From CAYLHS01 sp964496205 (lineage in GTDB: Bacteria; Actinomycetota; Acidimicrobiia; Spongiisociales; UBA4744), in contig CAZBXV010000045.1 in the NCBI GenBank assembly GCA_964496205.1, positions 1 to 15,647 on the forward strand: 15,647 nucleotides of DNA. The letters run 5' to 3'. This document shows, in pieces, positions 1 to 7,632 of the stretch. Numbering within the stretch: position 1 is the stretch's first letter; each line of letters opens with the position of its first letter. Position numbers and translations under genes: made by a program. The notes beneath the pieces were generated by a model. That model searched no databases. It was not told where the DNA came from and saw nothing but the letters and a program-made list of their open reading frames with translations.

Positions 1-113
1 CCCCCTCCGGCCCTTCGGGCCACCTCCCCCTTGGGCTGCGCCCAGGACCCCCTCCCGACATTCGGGCCACACCTCCCCGTCGCTTCGCTCCTGGAGGGAG
101 GGAACCGCTGTTC
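1..113 (+). repeat. Modular GC-rich intergenic hairpin repeat, copy A
   Basis: This non-coding stretch is made of short self-complementary modules separated by C-rich or G-rich arms. The modules seen are GGCCC-TTC-GGGCC (9-21) and GGGC-TGC-GCCC (33-43), followed by CGTCGCTTCGCTCCTGGAGG and the tail GGGAGGGAAC. Reading the minus strand of 11790 to 11704 gives the same order of modules: CACCTCCC, then GGGCT-CGCCC, a CCGG hairpin, GTCGCTTCGCTCCTGG, and GGGAGGGAAC. It is therefore a repeat family member and not random GC-rich DNA. It lies beyond the 3' end of the minus-strand operon that ends with mutY. The left boundary is cut by the window edge. Confidence 0.6.
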
Positions 114-165
114 AGTGGTTCTCGTGGAGAGCGTGACAGCCTCTCCGCTGGCTGCTGGCTTCGTT

Positions 166-270
166 GGTGGGTACCGCCCCCTCCGTCGGCAAGCAACGGC
201 TTGCCCCCATTTCCCCCAACGGTCGCTCTGCTCCCTGGGGGAGGAAACGGTGGGTGCCGCCCCCTCCGTC
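166..270 (+). repeat. Modular GC-rich intergenic hairpin repeat, copy B
   Basis: The unit opens with GGTGGGTACCGCCCCCTCC (166-184) and nearly the same string recurs at 249-267 (GGTGGGTGCCGCCCCCTCC), so the element is bounded by direct copies of its own head. Inside are a GGCAAGC..GCTTGCC hairpin (187-205) and an inverted pair CCCCCA (213-218) / TGGGGGAGG (236-244), followed by AAAC. Copies at 12425-12501 (plus) and 12953-12883 (minus) share the order head, small hairpin, CCTCCCCCA arm, variable loop, TGGGGGAGGAAAC arm. An ORF of 93 codons runs through copies A and B, but it has no protein-like features and I do not call it. Confidence 0.65.
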
Positions 271-293
271 CTCGGCCTTGCGGCCGCGTTCCT

Positions 294-325
294 ACTGATG
301 ACTGAGGACTGAGGACTGAGGACTG
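294..325 (+). repeat. 7-bp tandem repeat (ACTGAGG)n
   Basis: ACTGAGG is repeated exactly at 301-307, 308-314 and 315-321. A one-mismatch copy (ACTGATG) precedes at 294-300 and a partial ACTG follows at 322-325. It sits between the hairpin repeats and the mutY stop codon, outside any coding sequence. A copy-number change here would not affect a protein. Confidence 0.9.
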
Positions 326-339
326 CGAGCGAGGCTCGC
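325..339 (-). terminator. Possible terminator hairpin after mutY
   Basis: GCGAGC-GAG-GCTCGC forms a perfect 6-bp stem with a 3-base loop that begins 1 base after the mutY stop codon (342-340 on the minus strand). There is no T-run after it, so a classical Rho-independent terminator is not demonstrated. Its position at the end of a seven-gene operon is the main argument. Confidence 0.35.
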
Positions 340-1134
340 CTACGCCAGCGACACCCGGCCGGCCTCCACGGCGATCAGACCCTCCGTTTCCAGAGCTCCA
401 AGTGCCGCATCGGCGTGCCCATGACGACTCCGAAGGTCTTCCACATCGGCATCACCATCGAGCAGCGTTCTCAGGATTGCTGCCCTGGTCTGACGAACCG
501 ATCCCTCATAGCGCCCCTGTGGGCGCGGGGCAACGTAGATGCTCGGATCGGCGCACCATTTGGCGACAGGGCAGCGCCCGCACTCGGGGACACGTCGGCA
601 GATGCTCGCCCCGAGGTCCATCATCGCCTGATTCCAGTCGACGGCGTCGCCATCGGGAAGTAGCTCGGTAGCTGTCGTGGCCAGATCGGGACCATCCAGG
701 GGACGACCCACCCAGCGGCTCAGCACCCTCCGCAGGTTCGTGTCGATCGCAGGAACCTGTTTCCCGAACGAGAAACAGGCGACGGCGGCGGCCGTGTACG
801 GACCGACTCCGGGAAGCGCTCGCAGACCCTCCACCGATCTGGGCCATCCGTCACGAACGATGAGGGTGGCGGCGTCTCTGAGACGAAGGACACGCGAGTT
901 GTAGCCGAGACCCATCCAGAGCGACAACACGTCGGCGGTCGATGACTCGGCCATCGAGGCCGGCGTGGGAAACCGGTCGAGAAACCGCCGGTACGGATCG
1001 ACGACCCGTGAAGCCTGCGTCTGCTGGAGCATCACCTCACTGACGAGGATTCTCCACGGATCGGTGGTATGGCGCCAGGGCAGATCCCGACGGTTGTGGC
1101 CGTACCACTCCAGCAGGGCGGAGGTACGACTCAA
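340..1134 (-). CDS. mutY: A/G-specific adenine DNA glycosylase MutY
   Basis: Base excision repair enzyme of the HhH-GPD/EndoIII fold that removes adenine mispaired with 8-oxoguanine or guanine. Seen in the 264 aa product: LPWR (18-21), SEVMLQQTQ with Glu33 in the catalytic position, the helix-hairpin-helix loop PGVGPYT (108-114, Tyr113), catalytic Asp131 in AIDTNLRRVL, and four cysteines for a [4Fe-4S] cluster at 179, 185, 188 and 194. The first cysteine spacing is C-x5-C where E. coli MutY and EndoIII have C-x6-C. After the cluster only about 70 residues remain, ending in a short winged-helix-like segment (TRAAILRTLL to GLIAVEAGRVSLA). The NUDIX-like 8-oxoG-recognition domain of E. coli MutY (about 350 aa) is absent. 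The start is TTG at 1134, overlapping the pknB stop as TTGA, so translation is probably coupled to pknB; no convincing Shine-Dalgarno is seen. Confidence 0.9.
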   Translation of the reverse strand: MSRTSALLEWYGHNRRDLPWRHTTDPWRILVSEVMLQQTQASRVVDPYRRFLDRFPTPASMAESSTADVLSLWMGLGYNSRVLRLRDAATLIVRDGWPRSVEGLRALPGVGPYTAAAVACFSFGKQVPAIDTNLRRVLSRWVGRPLDGPDLATTATELLPDGDAVDWNQAMMDLGASICRRVPECGRCPVAKWCADPSIYVAPRPQGRYEGSVRQTRAAILRTLLDGDADVEDLRSRHGHADAALGALETEGLIAVEAGRVSLA

Positions 1135-3026
1135 GGGGTGGTGGTGGTCGTCGTCGACGGTGTTGTCGGCGGCGGCGCCTTGCCAAGTGTGACGATGATG
1201 ACCGAGCCAGGTGGCACGAGTGTGTCAACCGGCTGGCTCTGTTGGGCAACCTTCCCGTCCTGCTCGGGAGTAACCTCGATGGTTGCAGCGCTCACCGAGA
1301 TGTTGAGGCCGGCGTTGGTCAGTGCAGCCCGCGCTTCGACCTCCGTCATGCCGATCAGATTCGGCACCGGTATCGGCTCGGGACCCTGCGAGACCACGAT
1401 CTTGATGGGATCGCCAACCTTCATCTCGGTCCCGCCGGTCGGCTCGGTATCCATCACGATTCCCTCGTCCACGGTGTCCGAGTACTGCGGGTCGACGGTC
1501 ACCTGCAACCCGAGTCCCCTCAGGGTGAAGTCGACATCACGTTCCGACCGTCCAGCCAAGTCATCAGGGACGGTGACCATCTCGGGCCCCGTCGAAACCA
1601 CGATGTTCACCTCGGTACCTGGCGGCTGTTTCTCTCCGGCCACCGGCTCCTGCGAGATCACCTCTCCCTCGGGAACTGTGCTCGAACTGATCCCCTCGAT
1701 GGTGCCCAGCGACATACTGTTCTGCTTGAGGAGCTCTGCTGCCGCAGCCTGGGTCTGACCAACGAGGTATGGGATCGGGTAGGCGGTCGGACCCACCGAG
1801 ATCAGCACGTTCACGAGCGAACCCGGGTCGAGCTGAGTGCCGATGGTCGGCTCGGTGCCGATGACCAGGCCGTCTTCGACGGTGTCGCTCACCTGTGTCT
1901 TGCGCTGGAACCGGAAGCCGGCATTCTGGATGGTCAGCGTCGCGTTGTTCTCCGTCATCCCTGCTACGTCGGGGACGGTGATTTTCGTGGACTCGACCGG
2001 GGAAGAGGGAAGCCTGTCGAGGAGAAAGAAGATCCCGGTGCCGAGCGCCACGAGCAGCACGAACGCGGTGATGATGAAAGGAAGCTGGCTGCCCTGGGTT
2101 CTCTCAGGTTGGACGCTGCGGTAGATGTCGTCGGGGGTTGCCGTTGCCGGTGGAATGGACGACATCATCTGTGTGGGGGCGTCCGGGGAGACACCTACGG
2201 GGATCTCACCCTTCAGGTACAGCAGCAGATCCTTGCGCATCTCCTCGGCCGACTGGTACCGGGTGTCCGGGTTCTTGTCGAGAGCGTGCAGCACGATGCG
2301 GTCCAGATCGGCAGACACGTCGGGGCTGTCAACCGAGGGTGCCGCGACGGCAGCAGAGACGTGCTGATATGCCACGGAGACGGGCGACTCGCCTGAGAAA
2401 GGTGGGTGGCCGGTCAACATCTCGTAGAGGACCACCCCGAGTGAATAGACATCAGACCGCTCGTCGGCGGGAACGCCTTGGGCCTGCTCGGGGGAGAAGT
2501 AGGTAGCAGTGCCGATGACCGCTCCGGTCCGAGTCAGCTCGGACGAGTCGTCCCAGGCCCGTGCGATGCCGAAATCGGTGACCTTCACCGTTCCGTCCTT
2601 GGTCAGCATGATGTTGCCCGGCTTGATGTCTCGGTGGATCACTCCGGCTCGATGAGCGACCGACAGGGCGGCAGCGACCTCCGATGCGATCTCGACCGCC
2701 CGGCGGGGGAGGAGCGGGCCTTCCGACTTGAGGACCTCCCTGACGGAACGGCCGTCGACGAGTTCCATCACGATGAAGTAAGTGCCCGCTTCCTGGCCCC
2801 AGTCGAAAATGCCGACGATGTTGGGATGATTGAGGTTCGCTGCGGCCTGAGCCTCCCGCCGAAACCTACGCACGAAGGCGTCGTCGGTGGCGTACTGGGA
2901 GTGCAACATCTTCACGGCGACACGCCGTCCGAGCAACGTGTCCCGCGCTTCGAAGACGTCGGCCATGCCGCCCCTCGCAAGGTGCGAGAGCAGCTCGTAG
3001 CGGTTGGCGAGGACGGTGTTATCCAT
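1131..3026 (-). CDS. pknB: PASTA-domain Ser/Thr protein kinase PknB
   Basis: Transmembrane Hanks-type kinase that senses peptidoglycan fragments or lipid II through extracellular PASTA repeats and phosphorylates cell wall and division proteins. In the 631 aa product: glycine loop LARGGMADVFEA (near 16-28), Lys39 in VAVKML, HRDIKPGN (131-138), DFGIA (151-155), a Thr-rich activation loop (ELTRTGAVIGTATY) and SPEQAQG. A juxtamembrane segment leads to one transmembrane helix (about 316-336). Four PASTA domains follow (about 348-620), then a Pro/Thr tail ending PPTTPSTTTTTTP. I chose ATG at 3026; a TTG codon immediately before it (3029) is also possible. There is no Shine-Dalgarno, but a good -10 box lies just upstream, so it may have its own promoter besides read-through from pbpA 33 bases away. 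No second kinase (pknA) is present in the cluster. Confidence 0.95.
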   Translation of the reverse strand: MDNTVLANRYELLSHLARGGMADVFEARDTLLGRRVAVKMLHSQYATDDAFVRRFRREAQAAANLNHPNIVGIFDWGQEAGTYFIVMELVDGRSVREVLKSEGPLLPRRAVEIASEVAAALSVAHRAGVIHRDIKPGNIMLTKDGTVKVTDFGIARAWDDSSELTRTGAVIGTATYFSPEQAQGVPADERSDVYSLGVVLYEMLTGHPPFSGESPVSVAYQHVSAAVAAPSVDSPDVSADLDRIVLHALDKNPDTRYQSAEEMRKDLLLYLKGEIPVGVSPDAPTQMMSSIPPATATPDDIYRSVQPERTQGSQLPFIITAFVLLVALGTGIFFLLDRLPSSPVESTKITVPDVAGMTENNATLTIQNAGFRFQRKTQVSDTVEDGLVIGTEPTIGTQLDPGSLVNVLISVGPTAYPIPYLVGQTQAAAAELLKQNSMSLGTIEGISSSTVPEGEVISQEPVAGEKQPPGTEVNIVVSTGPEMVTVPDDLAGRSERDVDFTLRGLGLQVTVDPQYSDTVDEGIVMDTEPTGGTEMKVGDPIKIVVSQGPEPIPVPNLIGMTEVEARAALTNAGLNISVSAATIEVTPEQDGKVAQQSQPVDTLVPPGSVIIVTLGKAPPPTTPSTTTTTTP

Positions 3027-3035
3027 CAAATCATG

Positions 3036-3063
3036 ATTGTAGGGGGAGGGCGTGATCAGTCAT
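3036..3063 (-). promoter_or_regulatory. Predicted internal promoter for pknB-mutY
   Basis: On the minus strand, ATGACT (3063-3058, 4 of 6 match to TTGACA) and TACAAT (3041-3036, 5 of 6 match to TATAAT) are 16 bp apart. The -10 ends 6 bases before TTG 3029 and 9 bases before ATG 3026, so the transcript would be leaderless or nearly so. The -35 box overlaps the pbpA stop codon. It would let pknB and mutY be expressed apart from the upstream genes. Confidence 0.5.
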
Positions 3064-4499
3064 GGTTGGAGCCAGTAGTTGAGGATGTTGCCGGCAATGG
3101 GCGCGGCAACCGTTCCGCCGGTCGCGTTCTCGCCGGCATCGAGAACGACGACGGCCAGAGCGATCGTCGGATTGTCGACCGGGGCAAAGCCGATGAACCA
3201 CACAGCTTGAGACGACGAACCGGCGTCTGTGGTTCCCGTCTTTCCGGCGACTCGGACATTTGGGACCGTCGCACGCGTCCCGGTGCCGGAGGCCACGACG
3301 CCCTCCATCATCTGAGCAACGACCGTCGCCGTCGCCGATGAGACCACCTCGGATCGAATCTGAGGTGTTGTCTGGTCGAGGGTCTGACCGGAGACATCCA
3401 CGATGCGGGACACGAGGTACGGCTGCATCAGCACACCTTCGTGTGCGATCGAGGACGCAACCATCGCCATCTCGAGTGGTGTGGCCTTGACGTCCCGCTC
3501 CCCGATGGAGCTTTGAGCGAGCGCCGGCCCGTCGAGTTCGTTGGGTGTCGGGAAATACGACTCTTCCGCCGAGAGTTCCAAGCCGACGGGAGCGTCGAAT
3601 CCGAACTGCAGAGAGGTCTCGTAGAGGGTTGGCGCTCCGACCTGGAGACCGAGCATCGCGAAGATCGTGTTGCACGAGTATCTGAATGCGACATCCAACG
3701 GAACAGTCGTGCCATCTCTGCACGGGCCGTTGCCGTAGTTGTGGATCGAGCTCGTTGAACCTTCCAGTGGGAGCTCGGCGAGATCATTGAACTGTGTTGT
3801 CGGGCCTGCGACGCCGTTCTCGACCGCCGAAGACGCCACGACGACCTTGAACGTCGACGCAGGCGGGTAGGTGCGGGCGATCGCCTTGTTCACGAGTGGC
3901 TCTTTCGGATCGGCGAGAAGCTGTTCCCGAAGCGTGTGGGCGTTTGCTGCGAGCATCGACTCCGGATCGAACGAGGGGGTCGATGCCATTGCCAGCACGG
4001 CTCCGGTCTGTGGGTCCAGTGCGACGACGGCCCCGACGTTGTCACCGAGAGCGTCATAGGCGGCATGTTGGAGAGCGTTGTCGAGGGTCAGTTCGAGGCT
4101 CTTCGGACTGAGATCTCGCCCCATCAATGCGTCGATCAGATCTGAGACCGTCAGGTCCCTCCTCGACCGCAGCTCGTCGGCGTATGCGCGCTCCAGACCT
4201 TCGTCGCCGAATAGGAGCGATGAGTAGCCGACCACCTGCGCGTAGACGGCACCCTGCGGATACTCGCGAGTGAAACGTGAAGGATCGGAAGGGTCGGCGA
4301 TCGATCGTGCGAGCACCGTTCCGTCGGCCGTGACGATCAGTCCACGTTCCTTTCCTGTGATGGACGCAGCGACTCGCGGGTTGAGGGGGCTGTCCCGATA
4401 CTTCGAGGTTGCGATCGCCTGGATGTAGGTGACGTTCAGAAGCAGCGCGGCGAAGGCGACGAAGAGGAACGCGGTCACGCGTCTCATTGGGCGGTTCAT
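3060..4499 (-). CDS. pbpA: Class B penicillin-binding protein (transpeptidase) PbpA
   Basis: DD-transpeptidase that cross-links peptidoglycan, the usual partner of the adjacent SEDS glycosyltransferase. The 479 aa length is close to mycobacterial PbpA. Seen: short basic cytoplasmic start (MNRPMRR), one membrane anchor (about 8-30), an N-terminal dimerisation region, then the transpeptidase domain with the three active-site motifs S215-T-F-K218 (acylated serine), S275-C-N277 and K420-T-G422. The catalytic domain faces outside. ATG 4499 overlaps the rodA stop as ATGA, indicating translational coupling and likely matched production of the two enzymes. All catalytic residues are present. Confidence 0.95.
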   Translation of the reverse strand: MNRPMRRVTAFLFVAFAALLLNVTYIQAIATSKYRDSPLNPRVAASITGKERGLIVTADGTVLARSIADPSDPSRFTREYPQGAVYAQVVGYSSLLFGDEGLERAYADELRSRRDLTVSDLIDALMGRDLSPKSLELTLDNALQHAAYDALGDNVGAVVALDPQTGAVLAMASTPSFDPESMLAANAHTLREQLLADPKEPLVNKAIARTYPPASTFKVVVASSAVENGVAGPTTQFNDLAELPLEGSTSSIHNYGNGPCRDGTTVPLDVAFRYSCNTIFAMLGLQVGAPTLYETSLQFGFDAPVGLELSAEESYFPTPNELDGPALAQSSIGERDVKATPLEMAMVASSIAHEGVLMQPYLVSRIVDVSGQTLDQTTPQIRSEVVSSATATVVAQMMEGVVASGTGTRATVPNVRVAGKTGTTDAGSSSQAVWFIGFAPVDNPTIALAVVVLDAGENATGGTVAAPIAGNILNYWLQP

Positions 4500-5788
4500 G
4501 TGTGCTCCTCGTGTGAGATTCGTGCGAGGAGTGCGAGGATCATGAAGTTCGCAACGAGCGACGATCCACCGTAGGACATGAACGGCAATGTGATTCCGGT
4601 GAGCGGCAGCAAGCGAGTCACACCGGCGATGATCAAGAAGGTCTGAAGTCCGAGTGTGAACGAGAGTCCAAACGCGAGGAGCTTGCGAAACAGATCCCGG
4701 GACCGAAGCGCGATACCGACGCCAACAGCGACCAGAAGGGCGTATGCAGCGATGACCCCGACGGTTCCCGCCAGACCGAGTTCTTCACCGACGGCCGAGA
4801 AGATGAAGTCGGTGAATGCCGCAGGGATCCTGGTGGGTGTTCCAACGCCCAGACCTGACCCCGACAAGCTGCCGGAGCCGAGCGCGAACAGGCTCTGAAG
4901 GATCTGATAGCCCGTGTCGGCGGGATCGGAGAAGGGGTGGAGCCATGCTGCGATGCGCCGAGCCACGTGCGGGAACGCCATGGAGGCCCCGATCGCGCCA
5001 CCGAGGAACATGACCCCGCCGACAGTCAGATAGGCGGTACGTTCCGTTGCGACATACAGCATCGCGATGAACACGGCGAACAGCAACAGAGAAGCCCCAA
5101 GGTCACGCTGGGATACGAGAAGGCCGAAACTCGCGATCCACGCGACAACGACGGGGATCAGATGCCGAGGTTCGGGGATCGTGAACCTGCCGACGGTTCG
5201 GGACGCGGTCAGGGTCGGCTGGCGTTCAGCGAGATACGAAGCGAGAAACACGACCAGGCAGAGCTTCGCTATCTCACCGGGCTGGAAGTTGAGCTGAAGC
5301 GGACCGACGGTGAATCTTGTCCAGAGACGGGAGCCGTTCACGATCACGCCGCGAAGAGGGAAGCTCCACGACGTGGGCAGCATCGGGAGCATCAGCAGCC
5401 CCACAGCCGCCGCGAGAAACATGTACCGATAGCGTCGAAGCGGCGCAACGCCTGAATTCCTCAGCAGCGCGAGAAGAACGGTTGCGATGCCGGCTGCGAT
5501 GAGGAGCCACCAGCGCTGGAGGGCGGCGAAGTGCGGGTTGAGACGGTACACCTCGACGAAACCGATCGCCGACAGCACGGAGCCGATGGGCAGGAGGAAG
5601 GCGCTTGCGTGTTGTGCCCATCGACGAACGGCGAAGTGAAGAGACCCGAACGCAGCGGCGAACACGAAGAACGTCAGTGCGACTTGGGCGTCGATGGTGC
5701 CGCCCTGGGCGAGATTGACCAGGCCCACCCCCATCGAGGCGATCACGATTGCTCCGACGAGCAGAGCGGCTTCGGCGTCTCTGTTCAC
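4496..5788 (-). CDS. rodA: SEDS-family peptidoglycan glycosyltransferase RodA
   Basis: Polytopic membrane enzyme (430 aa) that polymerises lipid II into glycan strands together with a class B PBP. The sequence is almost entirely hydrophobic segments, about ten. SEDS landmarks seen: the stretch LQLNFQPGEIAKLCLVVFLASYLAERQ, loop-4 motifs HPFSDPADTGYQILQSLFALGSG, GLGVGTPTRIPAAFTDFIFSAVGEELGL, and the C-terminal LPLTGITLPFMSYGGSSLV. FtsW belongs to the same family. I prefer RodA because of the cluster position between the PP2C phosphatase and pbpA. It starts with GTG 5788 overlapping the upstream stop (GTGA) and ends in an ATGA overlap with pbpA. Confidence 0.93.
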   Translation of the reverse strand: MNRDAEAALLVGAIVIASMGVGLVNLAQGGTIDAQVALTFFVFAAAFGSLHFAVRRWAQHASAFLLPIGSVLSAIGFVEVYRLNPHFAALQRWWLLIAAGIATVLLALLRNSGVAPLRRYRYMFLAAAVGLLMLPMLPTSWSFPLRGVIVNGSRLWTRFTVGPLQLNFQPGEIAKLCLVVFLASYLAERQPTLTASRTVGRFTIPEPRHLIPVVVAWIASFGLLVSQRDLGASLLLFAVFIAMLYVATERTAYLTVGGVMFLGGAIGASMAFPHVARRIAAWLHPFSDPADTGYQILQSLFALGSGSLSGSGLGVGTPTRIPAAFTDFIFSAVGEELGLAGTVGVIAAYALLVAVGVGIALRSRDLFRKLLAFGLSFTLGLQTFLIIAGVTRLLPLTGITLPFMSYGGSSLVANFMILALLARISHEEHT

Positions 5789-6492
5789 GAGCCCATGTCG
5801 ACGACGATCAACGAGACGTTGTCGTGCCCACCGGCTGCGTTAGCCGCCTCGATGAGATCCCAGACGGCATCATCGGGCGTTGGAGCCTGGAGATACCGCT
5901 CAATCACCTCGTCGGGAAGCATCGAGTTGAGGCCGTCCGTGCACAACAGGAGTCGGTCACCGGAAGAAAGCTGTTCGACGAACGTGTCGACCTGAACGGT
6001 TCCGGCGAGTCCTAGCGCCCTCGTGATCATGCTGCGATGGGGGTGATTGGCGATGTCCTCGGGCCGTATCCTCCCCGAGGCGAGGTACTCGGCGACGATC
6101 GTGTGGTCGACGGTGATCTGACGGAGATCGCCGTCCTTGAGAAGGTAGGCGCGGCTGTCCCCAACCTGGCCGATCGTGACGGTTCCGTCCGGATCCACCT
6201 CCGCCATGGTGATGGTGGTGCCCATGCCGGCCAGCTTCGGGTCGTCCAGTGCGGCGCTGATGATTGCCTCGTTGGCGGCCTGAATACGATCGGGGAGCAG
6301 CCCTTCTACCGAGGTGACGACCTCGATGGCCTTGGAGGAGGCAACCTCGCCGGCGGCGTGTCCGCCCATCCCGTCGGCGACGGCGAACAGCACCGTCCCG
6401 ACAGAACTTCCGCTCGTGATCGGGTAGAGCGCGTCTTCATTGTTGGTCCGAACTCGTCCCTGATGGGTTCCGCTCGCCCACGTGATCCTCAT
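5785..6492 (-). CDS. pstP: PP2C-family Ser/Thr protein phosphatase (PstP-like)
   Basis: Metal-dependent phosphatase expected to reverse phosphorylation by PknB. The 235 aa product is a bare PP2C catalytic domain: metal-binding Asp20 (NNED), Asp40 (ADGMGGHAAGE), GDSRAY (111-116), Asp186 (LCTDGL) and Asp224 (GGHDNVS). Mycobacterial PstP is about twice as long, with a transmembrane helix and an external domain. Here nothing follows the catalytic domain, so the enzyme should be cytoplasmic. ATG 6492 overlaps the fhaB stop (ATGA), and its own stop overlaps rodA (GTGA). The tight coupling places it firmly in the kinase/wall operon. Confidence 0.93.
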   Translation of the reverse strand: MRITWASGTHQGRVRTNNEDALYPITSGSSVGTVLFAVADGMGGHAAGEVASSKAIEVVTSVEGLLPDRIQAANEAIISAALDDPKLAGMGTTITMAEVDPDGTVTIGQVGDSRAYLLKDGDLRQITVDHTIVAEYLASGRIRPEDIANHPHRSMITRALGLAGTVQVDTFVEQLSSGDRLLLCTDGLNSMLPDEVIERYLQAPTPDDAVWDLIEAANAAGGHDNVSLIVVDMGS

Positions 6493-6905
6493 CTGACCTC
6501 CAGGACGGTGTTGCCAATCTGGATCGTGTCGCCTCTGGTCAATGTCAGAGGCGTTCCGACGCGCCGCCCGTTCACATAGGTTCCGTTGGTGCTTTCGAGA
6601 TCATGCACGACGATACCTTCGGGTCGGCGTATGAGACGAAGGTGGAACTCCGAAGCGTACGGATCGTCGAGCACGATGTCGGCCTGAGGGCTTCTCCCGA
6701 GCACCACCGGGCCCTGGACGTCGATGTGCTGTCCGGCCTGGGTCTTCGACTTGACGAACACGACCTCTTGGCTGGCGCGCTGGCTCGTCTTCCACCCCTC
6801 GGTGCCTCCGACATGTGCCGAGACTGCGCGTGCGACCTGCCACACGAACAGGTAGATGAAGGCGAGATAGATGAGTTTGAGCAATTGCAGCAGGAGCGCG
6901 GGCAT
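6489..6905 (-). CDS. fhaB: Membrane-anchored FHA-domain protein FhaB
   Basis: Phosphothreonine-reading adaptor, 138 aa. An N-terminal transmembrane helix (about 4-26, LLLQLLKLIYLAFIYLFVWQ) is followed by a linker and one FHA domain (about 48-138) with G70-R71, H88, and N107-G108 in STNGTYVNG. In FHA domains the phosphothreonine contacts usually include S-R-x-H or, in FhaB, S-T-R-H; here the site reads S85-E-F-H88, so the arginine is missing. In mycobacteria FhaB (FipA) is a PknA substrate linked to division; the same role here is inference. Start ATG 6905 is supported by a Shine-Dalgarno 6 bases upstream. Confidence 0.9.
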   Translation of the reverse strand: MPALLLQLLKLIYLAFIYLFVWQVARAVSAHVGGTEGWKTSQRASQEVVFVKSKTQAGQHIDVQGPVVLGRSPQADIVLDDPYASEFHLRLIRRPEGIVVHDLESTNGTYVNGRRVGTPLTLTRGDTIQIGNTVLEVR

Positions 6906-6911
6906 GATGCG

Positions 6912-6917
6912 TCACCT
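6912..6917 (-). promoter_or_regulatory. Ribosome binding site of fhaB
   Basis: AGGTGA on the minus strand, 6 bases before ATG 6905. It fixes the fhaB start and contrasts with the apparently leaderless first gene of the operon, fhaA. Confidence 0.7.
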
Positions 6918-6984
6918 AGGGGTTGTGCAAGCGGTCACAGGACCTCTCGGATGAACGATACCGGTAAGTAGGAACAGATTCCCC

Positions 6985-7629
6985 TCACAGGATACGAAAG
7001 TCGAACGTCGCAGGCCCGAATGACAGCACCGCGCCGTTGTCGATCACGGTCGGTTGGGTGATCCTCACCCCGTCGAGAAGGGTGCCGTTCGCCGACTCGG
7101 AGTCCGTGATCCACACACGGCCGCCCTCTCTCGTGATGAGCGCGTGGACCCGGCTGATACCGGCATGTTCGATCTTCGCGTCGCAGTCGGACGCTCGGCC
7201 GATGATCGCCCTGTTGTGGGTGATCGGAATAGGGGGTCCCTGGGCCGGCACGAGCTGCGCCCACGGGTTGCGCGGACCCGGAACGGTGTCTGTGTCGCAG
7301 GAGATGTCTGTCTTGGAGACCTGATCGGAATGGTCGATCGTCACGGTCGCCGGCCCATCCATACGCCAGCCGCGCTCGGCCGCGGTCTCCTCCAGCAGCG
7401 TCTCGAGTGTTGCTGCGAGCGGCCCCGGGATCTCCTGGTCAGAATGGACGGTGAGGTGGTAGACGTTGGGGATAGTCGGACCGGCAGGACCGTCCGCAAT
7501 GGCCAGATCCGCTTCACGGACCAAGTGGATACCGAACTCCGATGGGTGCAGGCTTCCTCCGAACATGCGGCCGGCCAGTCCATCGAGGAGCCGTTCCATC
7601 CTGCGCTCGAACCTGCGAGCAGTACTCAT
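6985..7629 (-). CDS. fhaA: FHA-domain protein FhaA (DUF3662 + FHA)
   Basis: First gene of the kinase/wall operon. The 214 aa product has an N-terminal DUF3662 domain (about 2-110, beginning STARRFERRMERLLDGLAGRMF), a short polar linker, and a C-terminal FHA domain (about 130-214) with canonical G144-R145, S159-R-V-H162 and S-A-N181-G-T. Mycobacterial FhaA is about 527 aa because of a long low-complexity linker; here the linker is nearly gone. There FhaA binds phosphorylated MviN and restrains wall synthesis, and a similar role is plausible. ATG 7629 is the preferred start: there is no Shine-Dalgarno, but TACACT lies 7 bases upstream. A longer reading frame upstream runs antisense to the decayed solute-binding protein gene and is not used. 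Confidence 0.92.
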   Translation of the reverse strand: MSTARRFERRMERLLDGLAGRMFGGSLHPSEFGIHLVREADLAIADGPAGPTIPNVYHLTVHSDQEIPGPLAATLETLLEETAAERGWRMDGPATVTIDHSDQVSKTDISCDTDTVPGPRNPWAQLVPAQGPPIPITHNRAIIGRASDCDAKIEHAGISRVHALITREGGRVWITDSESANGTLLDGVRITQPTVIDNGAVLSFGPATFDFRIL

Positions 7630-7632
7630 GGA

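Noticed and set aside
31..312. A 93-codon open frame over the left-end repeats
   Set aside because: It is built from hairpin repeat copies A and B and the heptad array, with no protein features.
1242..2396. A 384-codon open frame on the plus strand opposite pknB
   Set aside because: It is antisense to the kinase and PASTA coding region. GC-rich codon bias leaves the opposite frame open, the product is rich in R, H, G and D without any domain, and pknB is unmistakable.
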